Source: Spirochaetota bacterium (GTDB taxonomy: Bacteria; Spirochaetota; UBA4802; JAFGJZ01). From it: a DNA stretch of 19,671 bases. Positions 7,341-14,943 of the stretch are shown here, in pieces. A model generated the notes under the pieces. That model ran no database searches, was not told where the DNA came from, and saw only the letters and a list, made by a program, of their open reading frames with translations. A program made the translations under genes and the position numbers. The stretch covers positions 1 through 19,671 of the forward strand of contig JAEWVM010000005.1 of the NCBI GenBank assembly GCA_023396615.1, read 5' to 3'. Each line of letters starts with the position of its first letter. Within the stretch, counting starts at the first letter, position 1.

Positions 7341-8899
7341 ACATATATAAGACTGTACTAAAAAATAACCTTAAAAAATTGCTGTCATTATATAATGCAG
7401 ACAGGAATAGTGCAACATTCGGATACGGTGATAGGGATTATTGGGGATGGAAGATTAAAGATTTTAATAATGCAACATTGCAAGGCGGAGTTCATTCGCT
7501 TTCTATAGCACTAAAGCTTGGTTTGTTCAGCCGCGAAGAAAAGTTGTATGTTTTGAATACTATTGATGCTGCAATTATGGCCGTGAATAGTATTCGAGAT
7601 AAAAACGGATCTGTAGTTGAAGCCTATCCTCATGAAAATTCATTTTGCGTTACAGCGTTAGTTGCTTTTGATATACTCTCCTGCATAATGAATATTGATT
7701 CACTTGTTTCAAACAATGAGAAGAGTAAATATTTAGATACGGTAAAGCCTTTAATTGATTTTATAAACAAGTATGATGAGAACCATGCTGTAATATCCAA
7801 CCATTTAGCTACCGGAGCCGCGGCTATTGCCTTATGGAACGAGGTTTCTGGTGATAAAAATGAAAGATATGAAGAGCTTCTGGAAATTATATATGCCAAT
7901 CAGTCAGATGAAGGCTGGTATCGCGAATATGAGGGAGCAGATCCTGGTTATCAGACTCTCTGCACATATTACTTAAGCGCGATATACAATATAACCGGAG
8001 AGTCAAGATTATATGATTCACTGAAAAAATCTGCGGTTTTTCTTGAAAAGTTTATACATCCTGACGGTACGATAGGTGGGTTGTACGGTTCAAGAAATAC
8101 AGAAGTCTGTTATCCCGGAGGTATTGTTGCTTTATCCTCTAAAATTGAAGAATTTGCGCTTCTTGCAAAATATCTAGAACCTGGTTCGCAAAGTATTTTT
8201 CCCGAAAACATTGATATGGGAAATTTTGTTCCATTGCTTAATTCATATGCTGTAGCAGCTATAATCTATGAGTCCAATAATCAGCGGATAACGAAGTGCC
8301 GGTTGAATCCTTTTTTCTCATTATGTAAGTCGATCAATTTCAAAGATGCTGGATTATTTTTGCTTTCTACAAGAAACTATTTTGCAATAGTAAATTATAA
8401 AAAGGGCGGTGTTATTAAGGTTTTTAATAAGAGCACGGGATTACTAGAGATAGAAGATGGCGGATTATTCGGTATTCTCGAAAATGGAAAGAAATTTTCG
8501 ACACAGATTTATAATTATTCGGTCGATTTTTCAAACAATACTATTGAATCGGATTTCTATTTGTTGAACGAATCCTATCCTAATTCTGTTACAACAATCA
8601 TATTGAGAATTCTTTCCATAACTTTATTCAAATCAGTGTTTCTTGGTGATCTCTTTAAGAAAGCAATTGTAAAGATGATGATGACCGGCAAAACTCAAAT
8701 TGACGGAAAAGCTAAGAGAAATTTTAAGTTTCTTCAGGATAAAATTATTGTTGTCGAAAAAATCGTTAAACCAAAAAAATGCGTTATGATAAAAAGAATG
8801 GGAAAATCCAAATCGATACATATGGCTTCCAGCGGTTATTTTCATAAACAGGATTATCATAATAAGACATCCCGTTTGATAGAGTTCATTAATGATTAA
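7337..8899 (+). CDS. Heparinase/alginate-lyase-like alpha/alpha-toroid protein, function unknown
   Basis: About 520 residues. The first about 320 are helical with aromatic and glycine-rich turns (RDYWGWKIKDF, SDEGWYREYEG, DPGYQTLCTYY, HPDGTIGGLYGS, CYPGGIVAL), as in alpha/alpha-toroid enzymes such as heparinase-like and alginate lyases. From KDAGLFLLSTRNYFAIV onward it becomes strand-rich (VIKVFNKSTGLLEIEDGGLFG), like the beta-sandwich part of heparinase II/III-type proteins. I do not recognise an exact family. There is no signal peptide or clear membrane helix, unlike secreted lyases. ATG 7337 was chosen because it forms an ATGA overlap with the methyltransferase stop; GTG 7310 and ATG 7322 lack a better ribosome site. 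The gene runs 8 bases into the aminotransferase gene. It could be a lyase, epimerase or glycan-binding tailoring protein. Confidence 0.75.
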   Translation: MNIYKTVLKNNLKKLLSLYNADRNSATFGYGDRDYWGWKIKDFNNATLQGGVHSLSIALKLGLFSREEKLYVLNTIDAAIMAVNSIRDKNGSVVEAYPHENSFCVTALVAFDILSCIMNIDSLVSNNEKSKYLDTVKPLIDFINKYDENHAVISNHLATGAAAIALWNEVSGDKNERYEELLEIIYANQSDEGWYREYEGADPGYQTLCTYYLSAIYNITGESRLYDSLKKSAVFLEKFIHPDGTIGGLYGSRNTEVCYPGGIVALSSKIEEFALLAKYLEPGSQSIFPENIDMGNFVPLLNSYAVAAIIYESNNQRITKCRLNPFFSLCKSINFKDAGLFLLSTRNYFAIVNYKKGGVIKVFNKSTGLLEIEDGGLFGILENGKKFSTQIYNYSVDFSNNTIESDFYLLNESYPNSVTTIILRILSITLFKSVFLGDLFKKAIVKMMMTGKTQIDGKAKRNFKFLQDKIIVVEKIVKPKKCVMIKRMGKSKSIHMASSGYFHKQDYHNKTSRLIEFIND

Positions 8900-10046
8900 A
8901 CTCAAGCCGAGATTAAAGCCTAATTATTCTTTGAGCGATTGGCGTGCAGCTTTCGGATTCTTTCGTTCGGATTCTGTGGCTGATTTCGAACGAAATTTCG
9001 CTCAAAAATTTGAAAACAGATATGGTGTGATGTTTCAGCATGGAAGAACCGGACTATATGCTCTCTTGAAAGTATGGGGTCTGAAAAATGACGAGGTTGT
9101 ATGTCCTGCTTATACATGCGTTGTTGTTCCTACTGCTGTTGTTCTAAGCGGAAATATTCCTGTTTTTGTTGATTGTGGAAAAGGTAGTTTCAACATGGAT
9201 ACTTCTTTATTGGAGAAGGCTATAACAAAGAAAACGAGAGCTGTTATTGTTACGCATCTTTTCGGATACCCCATGGATACCTTGAAGATAAATAAAATAG
9301 TAAAGGAATCGGAAAAAAAATATGGTCATAAGATATATGTCATTCAGGATGTCGCGCACAGCTTCGGCGCGAAGTGGAAAGGGCGTTATGTAACAACTTT
9401 TGGAGATGCTTCCATTTTCGGTTTAAATATCAGCAAAATGATCAATTCCATTTTCGGCGGAATGGTTTTAACGGATGATGAAGATACGCGGAACAAGCTT
9501 TTAATTTGGAGACACTCTAATACTGTCAAAAAAGGATTCTTTAAAGAAATTAAACGTCTGGTGTATTTTATTTCTGTGAATATCGCTTTTAATTCGTATG
9601 TTTACGGGTTTGTTAATTTTCTTGAGAGAAAAGGATTTCTTGACCGGTTTGTTAAATATTATGAAGAAGGCAAACTCTCTTTCCCTGATGATTGGAATTG
9701 TTTTCCGTCAAAAATAGAGGCTCGAGTAGGGCTTAATCAATTAAAGAAGTATGACATGATTGTGTCGGGAAGAGTCGGGAACGCCCTTAAATGGAAAGAA
9801 AAACTGCATGGTAAAGATGTCATATTCTTAAAAGATTATGAAGGATGTACTTTTAGTCACTGCACGGGTCTTTCGGTGAATAGAGAAGAATTACTTGAGA
9901 AATACAGGCAGATGGGATTTCAACTCGGCATTATTGTTGAATATTCAGTTCCCTACATGAAGGCTTTTTCAAAATATGCCAGAGGAGAATATCCGGTAAG
10001 TCTTGATTATAGTAAGAAGTCTGTAAATTTCCCGAATTGGGTTTGA
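8892..10046 (+). CDS. DegT/DnrJ/EryC1/StrS-family aminotransferase
   Basis: PLP-dependent sugar aminotransferase fold type I, 384 residues. Visible are FQHGRTGLYALL (48-59, cofactor phosphate region), CPAYTCVVVPTAV (71-83), VFVDC (91-95), the QDVAHSFGA segment (152-160) with the PLP-contacting Asp153, and the probable Schiff-base lysine Lys182 in NISKMINSIFGG. Such enzymes put an amino group on a nucleotide keto sugar. The protein ends at FPNWV, where relatives usually continue with a final helix of about 15-25 residues. After the TGA the same frame reads YYNDIIK and then stops, so the tail may have been lost. The ATG overlaps the preceding gene by 8 bases, and the GNAT gene follows 7 bases after the stop. 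It is more divergent than the WbpE-type enzyme at 14940. The family is certain; the product sugar is unknown. Confidence 0.88.
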   Translation: MIKLKPRLKPNYSLSDWRAAFGFFRSDSVADFERNFAQKFENRYGVMFQHGRTGLYALLKVWGLKNDEVVCPAYTCVVVPTAVVLSGNIPVFVDCGKGSFNMDTSLLEKAITKKTRAVIVTHLFGYPMDTLKINKIVKESEKKYGHKIYVIQDVAHSFGAKWKGRYVTTFGDASIFGLNISKMINSIFGGMVLTDDEDTRNKLLIWRHSNTVKKGFFKEIKRLVYFISVNIAFNSYVYGFVNFLERKGFLDRFVKYYEEGKLSFPDDWNCFPSKIEARVGLNQLKKYDMIVSGRVGNALKWKEKLHGKDVIFLKDYEGCTFSHCTGLSVNREELLEKYRQMGFQLGIIVEYSVPYMKAFSKYARGEYPVSLDYSKKSVNFPNWV

Positions 10047-10053
10047 TATTATA

Positions 10054-10635
10054 ATGACATTATTAAATAAGGATGAGATATCTTACTGTGCTTACCTGCA
10101 TATGCGTGTAATGCAGGGGGATTTTTTGCCAATGTTCGGCAAATTTATATTGAGAATATTTTATAGTTATATTTCAAGTTCTCCAAAAGAAAAAATGTTT
10201 GTTAAAAGGATAGATGGCACAATTACTTCTATTTGTATTATATCTTTTGATCCCAATTCACTAATGAATAGGATTATTAGGCAATATTATTTTTCATTAA
10301 CTTTGGCCATAATAATTCATTTAATTATAAAGCCTAGTCTGTTATTGCTGATTATTTCTATAGTATTTCATAAAAAAAAATTTTCCAGTGATTTTCCTGA
10401 AATATCATATATATTTACTGACCCCAAATATTCTAATAATGGATTTGGAAGTAGTTTAATCAAAAGTATTTCTGACGATTTAAAGGAAAGTAAATATAAT
10501 GAACTGTATGTAAAAACTATAAACAATGATAAAAATAAAGCGATTTCTTTTTATAAGAAGAATGGATTCGAAATATGCAGATACTTTTGTGAGTATAATC
10601 GGAACTATATTTACATGAAAAAAATATTGATATAG
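10054..10635 (+). CDS. GNAT-family N-acetyltransferase with hydrophobic insert
   Basis: A 193-residue acetyl-CoA-dependent acetyltransferase. Motif A is TDPKYSNNGFGSSLIKSI (122-139) with the acetyl-CoA pyrophosphate loop NNGFGS, and motif B is NNDKNKAISFYKKNGFE (157-173). Between the N-terminal part and motif A lies a run of about 28 mostly aliphatic residues (79-106) that could be a membrane-associated helix, unusual for a soluble GNAT. It begins 7 bases after the aminotransferase stop, so acetylation of the amino sugar made by that enzyme is a natural guess. The coding sequence is among the most A+T-rich in the window (12 G/C in the 60 bases 10321-10380). The ribosome site is weak. The family is confident; the substrate is inferred. 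Confidence 0.83.
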   Translation: MTLLNKDEISYCAYLHMRVMQGDFLPMFGKFILRIFYSYISSSPKEKMFVKRIDGTITSICIISFDPNSLMNRIIRQYYFSLTLAIIIHLIIKPSLLLLIISIVFHKKKFSSDFPEISYIFTDPKYSNNGFGSSLIKSISDDLKESKYNELYVKTINNDKNKAISFYKKNGFEICRYFCEYNRNYIYMKKILI

Positions 10636-10661
10636 ATTTTATCTAAAAGACTCGGAGAAAA

Positions 10662-11654
10662 ATGATTAAGAATAAAATTAAGCATTGTGCAAAGATTGTA
10701 ATTTCATTAGGGCTGTCTATTTTGTTAATGGTATTTTTGATAAGAAAATATGATATACCCAATATTGGAGAACTTTTTGAAGATATAAGTCTTTGTAAGT
10801 ATATTTTTGGTTTTATTTCGGCATTGATGGTTTATTTGTTTTCTGGACTTAGATGGAAGTATCTTTTTCCTAGTTATTCCTATCTCCATTCTGTCAATGG
10901 TGTTGTTGTTGCCGTCGCGGCTAATACAATAATACCAGCGCGCGGTGGTGAATTGTTTAGATCATTCATCATGAAAAGAGTAACCGGAATTACCGTAACA
11001 AAAGGCATTGGTAATATAATAATAGAACGATCAATGGATTTTTTCGTTTTATTCATATTCTTAATTGTTTCGTTAAGTATATTGGGAAATAAACTTAGAA
11101 GCGATATTGTCGATTCTAAAACAATAATTATAGTAATTTGTTTTCTTTCTGTTGCTCTTATTTTAATCATCTTTTTTAAAAACAGATTGTTTAGATTTGT
11201 GGAGAAATTTGCCGACAGAATGATTGTTTTCGGAGGAATCAGAAAATATGCGGCAACAAAAATGCTGGATCTTGTTGACGGATTCAGAAGAATAAAAGTG
11301 TCAGAATATCTGATAGGATTGATCATTACTATATCCATTACATGTTTTTCTGTTTTGAGCATGTATTTTTATATTTCAGGGTGCGGAGCCGAACTATCAA
11401 TAAAAGATGCTTTTTGCATTTATCCCCTTATTGCACTTTCAATTTCACTTCCGGTTTCTGTAGGCTACGTCGGAGTTTATCATGCTTCAATGATCGGGGC
11501 GCTCTCTATTATCGGTGTCAATAACCCTCAAATTGTCGGAATAGTTATTCTTGTTCATATGTTTACGGTTATTCCGCCCGTGTTTTACGGATCGTTGGTG
11601 TCTTTTTATTATTACATGAAGAAGAGAGAGGTTAGGTTTGAAAATAATATTTGA
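10662..11654 (+). CDS. YbhN/UPF0104-like integral membrane protein (lysylphosphatidylglycerol-synthase TM domain type, flippase-like)
   Basis: 330 residues with about seven to eight hydrophobic segments (about 11-27, 44-62, 127-142, 154-172, 217-239, 252-270, 301-323). The family marker NTIIPARGGELFR (88-100) and the later PVSVGYVGVYHAS (264-276) match the conserved N-x-x-P-A-R-x-G-E and P-x-x-x-G-x-x-G motifs of the UPF0104/LPG synthase TM group. Proteins of this group are thought to move or bind polar lipids, and members in glycan loci may handle polyprenyl-linked sugars. GGAG (10654-10657) sits four bases before the ATG. The gene overlaps the next by 17 bases, and the pair probably works together. 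The family is confident; transport activity is unproven. Confidence 0.85.
   Translation: MIKNKIKHCAKIVISLGLSILLMVFLIRKYDIPNIGELFEDISLCKYIFGFISALMVYLFSGLRWKYLFPSYSYLHSVNGVVVAVAANTIIPARGGELFRSFIMKRVTGITVTKGIGNIIIERSMDFFVLFIFLIVSLSILGNKLRSDIVDSKTIIIVICFLSVALILIIFFKNRLFRFVEKFADRMIVFGGIRKYAATKMLDLVDGFRRIKVSEYLIGLIITISITCFSVLSMYFYISGCGAELSIKDAFCIYPLIALSISLPVSVGYVGVYHASMIGALSIIGVNNPQIVGIVILVHMFTVIPPVFYGSLVSFYYYMKKREVRFENNI
11626..11631 (+). promoter_or_regulatory. Ribosome binding site supporting a TTG start
   Basis: GAGAGG six bases before TTG 11638, inside the 3' end of the YbhN-like gene. The next in-frame ATG comes only after the first membrane helix, so TTG is the likely start of the large membrane protein. 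Confidence 0.6.
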
Positions 11655-13707
11655 AAATTTTATTCAAACAATAATTGCAGATCATAAAGGAAGAATTTTC
11701 AGGGCATTTTTATTCTATGGAATTATATTGTTTGTTGTTTTAGTCTCTTATTATTATGTATCCAAGAATATTGACTTGAAGCTTGCATTCGACGGCTTCG
11801 GTCCTCATGATTACGTGTCTCAGAAAATGAATCCTGAGAATTATATAAAAAACACTCCGAACTTTATAGGCACTTATGATAATTCTCTTGTAACATATTC
11901 TTATTATTTTTTAAAAAAATATTTAAACGTTGATGTTTCTCTGTCTGTTCAGCTTATAATGCTGTTGCAGTCGTTTCTTTTTGCAGGGGCGTGTGTTTTT
12001 CTTATCAATACTCTATTTAATAGCAGACTTTTAAGTATTTTTTCTCTCTTAATAATTATGCTGTCAGGCGCTGCCGGGCTTGATTTAGCCCGTTTCGGTT
12101 ATGGTTATGCCTCTTTTTTGACATTTCCTTTGTATTATAGTTCAGCAATTGCCTTGGGCTTGTTTGCTATTTCCTTATATCTTTTAGAAAAGAACTTTTT
12201 ATGTTTCGTATGTCTGTCTTTGGCGATGCTTGTTCATCAGAACATCTCACTTTTCTTTTTTGCTTTTATAATGATGTATATTTTCTGTGATATTAATATT
12301 TTAAAAAACAAATGGTTTTTGTCCGGAGTAGGATTATATTCTGCAGTATTGATTTTTCATACTTATCAAACAGTAGTAAAATATAATGTCAGTATTGATG
12401 GAATGCCTTTTGAGAAATGGCACGAGCTGACGAGAATATTCTGCATGCACTGGTATCCGTTTGTCTGGAATGCGTTTTCAGAAACTAGTTTTAAGTATTT
12501 CTTGCCTTCTTTAATTATTTTATTTTCTTTTTTTATTTCATTGAATGCTGTAAATCTGTCTCTTTTGAAGAATAAAAAAATAATTATGGGAATGCTCGCC
12601 TGTTTTCTTATGAGTGTTGCTGGCGTGATAGTTTCTGAATATGTTCCATCGGCAACCTTAATTAAAATATCAATTCATAGAGCATCAGGGATAGCGACTT
12701 TTATAGCGGTTGTTTTTATTTTACATTATTTGTTCAGAAAAATAAAAGATGGTGGTATTGTTGAGAAAATTCTTGCGGTAATCTGTACTGTTTCGATGTT
12801 TGTTTCTTCTCCCGGAATATCTGTTCTCCCGATTATTTGTCTTTCTATTGTCGATTTAAAATGTGGTAAATTTGGGCCGATTGTTTTGGGTAATTATAGA
12901 TTGAAAAAAATATTTATGGCAGTTGTCTATATTTTATTAATCGCATTGACGTGTATTTCTCTGATGAACATCGCTAATTTAGATTTTCTTTCAGCGGTTT
13001 CAAAAAGTTCTCTTTCATTTCTTAAGTATTTTAACCCTTCTGCTAAAATTGACTATCTTATAAAAGGTGGAAGTTTAATTGATTCAAAAGTACTTTATGT
13101 GCTGTTGGCTGTTGGGGTATCTATGATAGTTAGTTATAAGATTAAAATAACCGACGGGCGAAAGTATATTTTATTTATGATTCCGATTATTATGTTTTGC
13201 TTTATTAAATCGTATTCAATTAATTATTATAAATGGCATAATTCTGAATATTCTCAATCAAAAGATTTTTATGATGCGCAGATATGGTCAAAAAATAACA
13301 CCGGTAATGAATCTCTGTTCATGATCGACCCGTCTCATTGCTACGGTTGGCGCGATTTTTCTCAAAGAAGCAGTCTTGGAAACATCAGGGAGTGGCTTTG
13401 GTTTCCAATTGCATACGTTTTTGATTCTAAGGCTTTTGAGAATGGTTCAATGTTGTCGAGTGATTTCGGAGTAGATATCGAAAAATATTTGAAAAGTAAT
13501 CAGAAAAAAGATGCTAAAATGTATACAGAAATCAGAAATATTGTCGGAAAAGAGTTTTATAAATTTTCGGAAGAGAGCTTGAAGCAATTATGTTTAAAGT
13601 ACAGTGCGGATTATATTGTAATGGAAAATAAGAAAATTACAAATGACTATCGATTTATAATAGTGTATCAAAATAATACTTATAGAATTTATAAAACTGT
13701 AAATTAA
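11638..13707 (+). CDS. Large polytopic membrane protein, GT-C glycosyltransferase-like
   Basis: 689 residues starting at TTG. A first helix (about 21-41) is followed by an external loop rich in D, N and Y with FDGFGPHDYVSQKMNPENY, then about eleven more membrane helices up to about residue 520. A C-terminal soluble domain of about 170 residues begins at SKDFYDAQIWSKNN and contains FMIDPSHCYGWRDFSQRSSLGN. This layout (early polar loop after helix 1, many helices, C-terminal extracytoplasmic domain) is that of GT-C enzymes using polyprenyl-phosphate sugars. The D-P-x(6-8)-R-x-F-S-x-R-S pattern recalls the uncharacterised DUF6798-type proteins (from memory). It could instead be a polysaccharide polymerase. 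It overlaps the YbhN-like gene by 17 bases and ends before a 135-base gap. The membrane class is certain; the activity is inferred. Confidence 0.75.
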   Translation: MKIIFENFIQTIIADHKGRIFRAFLFYGIILFVVLVSYYYVSKNIDLKLAFDGFGPHDYVSQKMNPENYIKNTPNFIGTYDNSLVTYSYYFLKKYLNVDVSLSVQLIMLLQSFLFAGACVFLINTLFNSRLLSIFSLLIIMLSGAAGLDLARFGYGYASFLTFPLYYSSAIALGLFAISLYLLEKNFLCFVCLSLAMLVHQNISLFFFAFIMMYIFCDINILKNKWFLSGVGLYSAVLIFHTYQTVVKYNVSIDGMPFEKWHELTRIFCMHWYPFVWNAFSETSFKYFLPSLIILFSFFISLNAVNLSLLKNKKIIMGMLACFLMSVAGVIVSEYVPSATLIKISIHRASGIATFIAVVFILHYLFRKIKDGGIVEKILAVICTVSMFVSSPGISVLPIICLSIVDLKCGKFGPIVLGNYRLKKIFMAVVYILLIALTCISLMNIANLDFLSAVSKSSLSFLKYFNPSAKIDYLIKGGSLIDSKVLYVLLAVGVSMIVSYKIKITDGRKYILFMIPIIMFCFIKSYSINYYKWHNSEYSQSKDFYDAQIWSKNNTGNESLFMIDPSHCYGWRDFSQRSSLGNIREWLWFPIAYVFDSKAFENGSMLSSDFGVDIEKYLKSNQKKDAKMYTEIRNIVGKEFYKFSEESLKQLCLKYSADYIVMENKKITNDYRFIIVYQNNTYRIYKTVN

Positions 13708-13842
13708 ATCATTTTGAAATAATCGCAGATGTTGTTTTTTAAATCTTATTTGACAATTGTCTGCATTTTGACGATTTTGGTTGATTTAAACGCAGGTAGA
13801 CTTTTGGCCGCCTGTTTAATACAATTTAGGAATATTTGATTT
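13708..13842 (+). promoter_or_regulatory. Intergenic region with promoter-like elements before wbpB
   Basis: 135 bases separating the A+T-rich block from the G+C-richer wbpBED cassette. It contains a consensus -35 TTGACA (13750-13755) without a good -10 at 16-18 bases (GATTTT at 13773-13778), and a 10-bp palindrome GACAATTGTC (13752-13761) overlapping that -35. It also holds a weak inverted repeat GCAGA/TCTGC (13725-13729 and 13760-13764) enclosing a T-run. It probably carries a separate promoter for the cassette, possibly under repressor control. The elements are visible; the function is inferred. Confidence 0.4.
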
Positions 13843-14943
13843 ATGAAATACAAAATAGCGCTAGTCGGATGCGGAAGAATCAGTTTCAAGCATATAGAAG
13901 CATATACCAATAACACGGACAAGCTCATTATGACTGCGGCATGCGATCCGGTAATAGAAAGAGCTCAGGCAAAGGCGGATGAGTATAAAAAGTCCGTAGG
14001 GACTGCCGATGTTGCTGTTTTTGCCGATTACAAAGAAATGCTTAAAACTGCCAAGCCCGACATCGTTACAATAGCAACAGAATCGGGCAAACACCGCGCC
14101 ATAGCAATCGACTGCCTTAACGCGGGTTGTCATGTAATTTGCGAAAAGCCCATGGCTCTATCGACTAAAGACGCGTCTGATATGATTGAAGCGGCAAAGA
14201 AGAACGGCAAAAAGCTTGCTGTATGCTTTCAGAACCGCTTTAACGCGCCTGTCCGCAAAATGCGCGATGCTTACGAAAAAGGCAGATTCGGTCGTGTTCT
14301 TCACGGCATGATTCAGATCAGATGGAACAGAAACGAGAGTTATTACAGCGAAGCTCCATGGCGCGGAACATGGGAAGAAGACGGCGGTACGCTGATGAAT
14401 CAGTGCACGCACGGAATCGATCTTCTTCAGTGGATGATGGGCGAAGACGCGGTACGTGTTCAGGCCCAGACCCGCCGTTTCATCAGACCTATCGAAGCAG
14501 AAGATTTCGGATGCGCGATTATCGAATTCGCGTCCGGTGCTGTCGGCATTGTTGAAGGTTCCGCCGTTATATATCCGAAAAATTTAAATGAAACTCTGAG
14601 CGTTTTCGGAGAAAAAGGCTCTGCCGTAATCGGCGGTGTTGCCGTCAATAAAATGGAAACCTGGCGTTTTTCCGACTCGGCAACCGTTGGCGATACGGAA
14701 GAAGCGGTTCTTGACGGAAAAGAAAAAGATCCGCCTACGGTTTACGGTTTCGGTCATACGGCGCTTTTTGCCGATGTGATTGATTCAATAGAAAAAAACC
14801 GCGAGCCGCTTACATCAGGCGAAAACAGCCGCAAGGCGCTTGATATTATTCTCGCCATATATGAATCTCAGAAAACCGGAAAACCTGTAGATCTCCCTTC
14901 GAAATTTTCTACACTCGACATGAAAGGGGTTTTTGACAAATGA
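13843..14943 (+). CDS. wbpB: Gfo/Idh/MocA oxidoreductase, WbpB/WlbA-like (UDP-GlcNAcA 3-dehydrogenase)
   Basis: NAD-dependent dehydrogenase of 366 residues expected to oxidise C3 of UDP-N-acetyl-glucosaminuronate to the 3-keto sugar used by WbpE. The Rossmann domain shows ALVGCGRISFKH (6-17). CEKPMAL (100-106) holds the family's catalytic lysine (Lys102), and GGTLMNQCTHGIDLLQWMMG (181-200) carries the conserved His190 and Asp193. Assignment to WbpB/WlbA rests on this segment and on the next two genes being wbpE and wbpD. It starts after a 135-base gap with a weak AGGA site, and its TGA overlaps the wbpE ATG (ATGA). G+C is clearly higher than in the genes to the left (32 of 60 at 14341-14400). 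Whether it recycles NADH with 2-oxoglutarate like WlbA cannot be read from sequence. Confidence 0.88.
   Translation: MKYKIALVGCGRISFKHIEAYTNNTDKLIMTAACDPVIERAQAKADEYKKSVGTADVAVFADYKEMLKTAKPDIVTIATESGKHRAIAIDCLNAGCHVICEKPMALSTKDASDMIEAAKKNGKKLAVCFQNRFNAPVRKMRDAYEKGRFGRVLHGMIQIRWNRNESYYSEAPWRGTWEEDGGTLMNQCTHGIDLLQWMMGEDAVRVQAQTRRFIRPIEAEDFGCAIIEFASGAVGIVEGSAVIYPKNLNETLSVFGEKGSAVIGGVAVNKMETWRFSDSATVGDTEEAVLDGKEKDPPTVYGFGHTALFADVIDSIEKNREPLTSGENSRKALDIILAIYESQKTGKPVDLPSKFSTLDMKGVFDK

Noticed and set aside
10044..10070. TGA read as a sense codon to extend the aminotransferase
   Set aside because: TGA is the stop of several neighbouring intact genes and Trp is encoded by TGG throughout. Only seven more codons precede the next stop.
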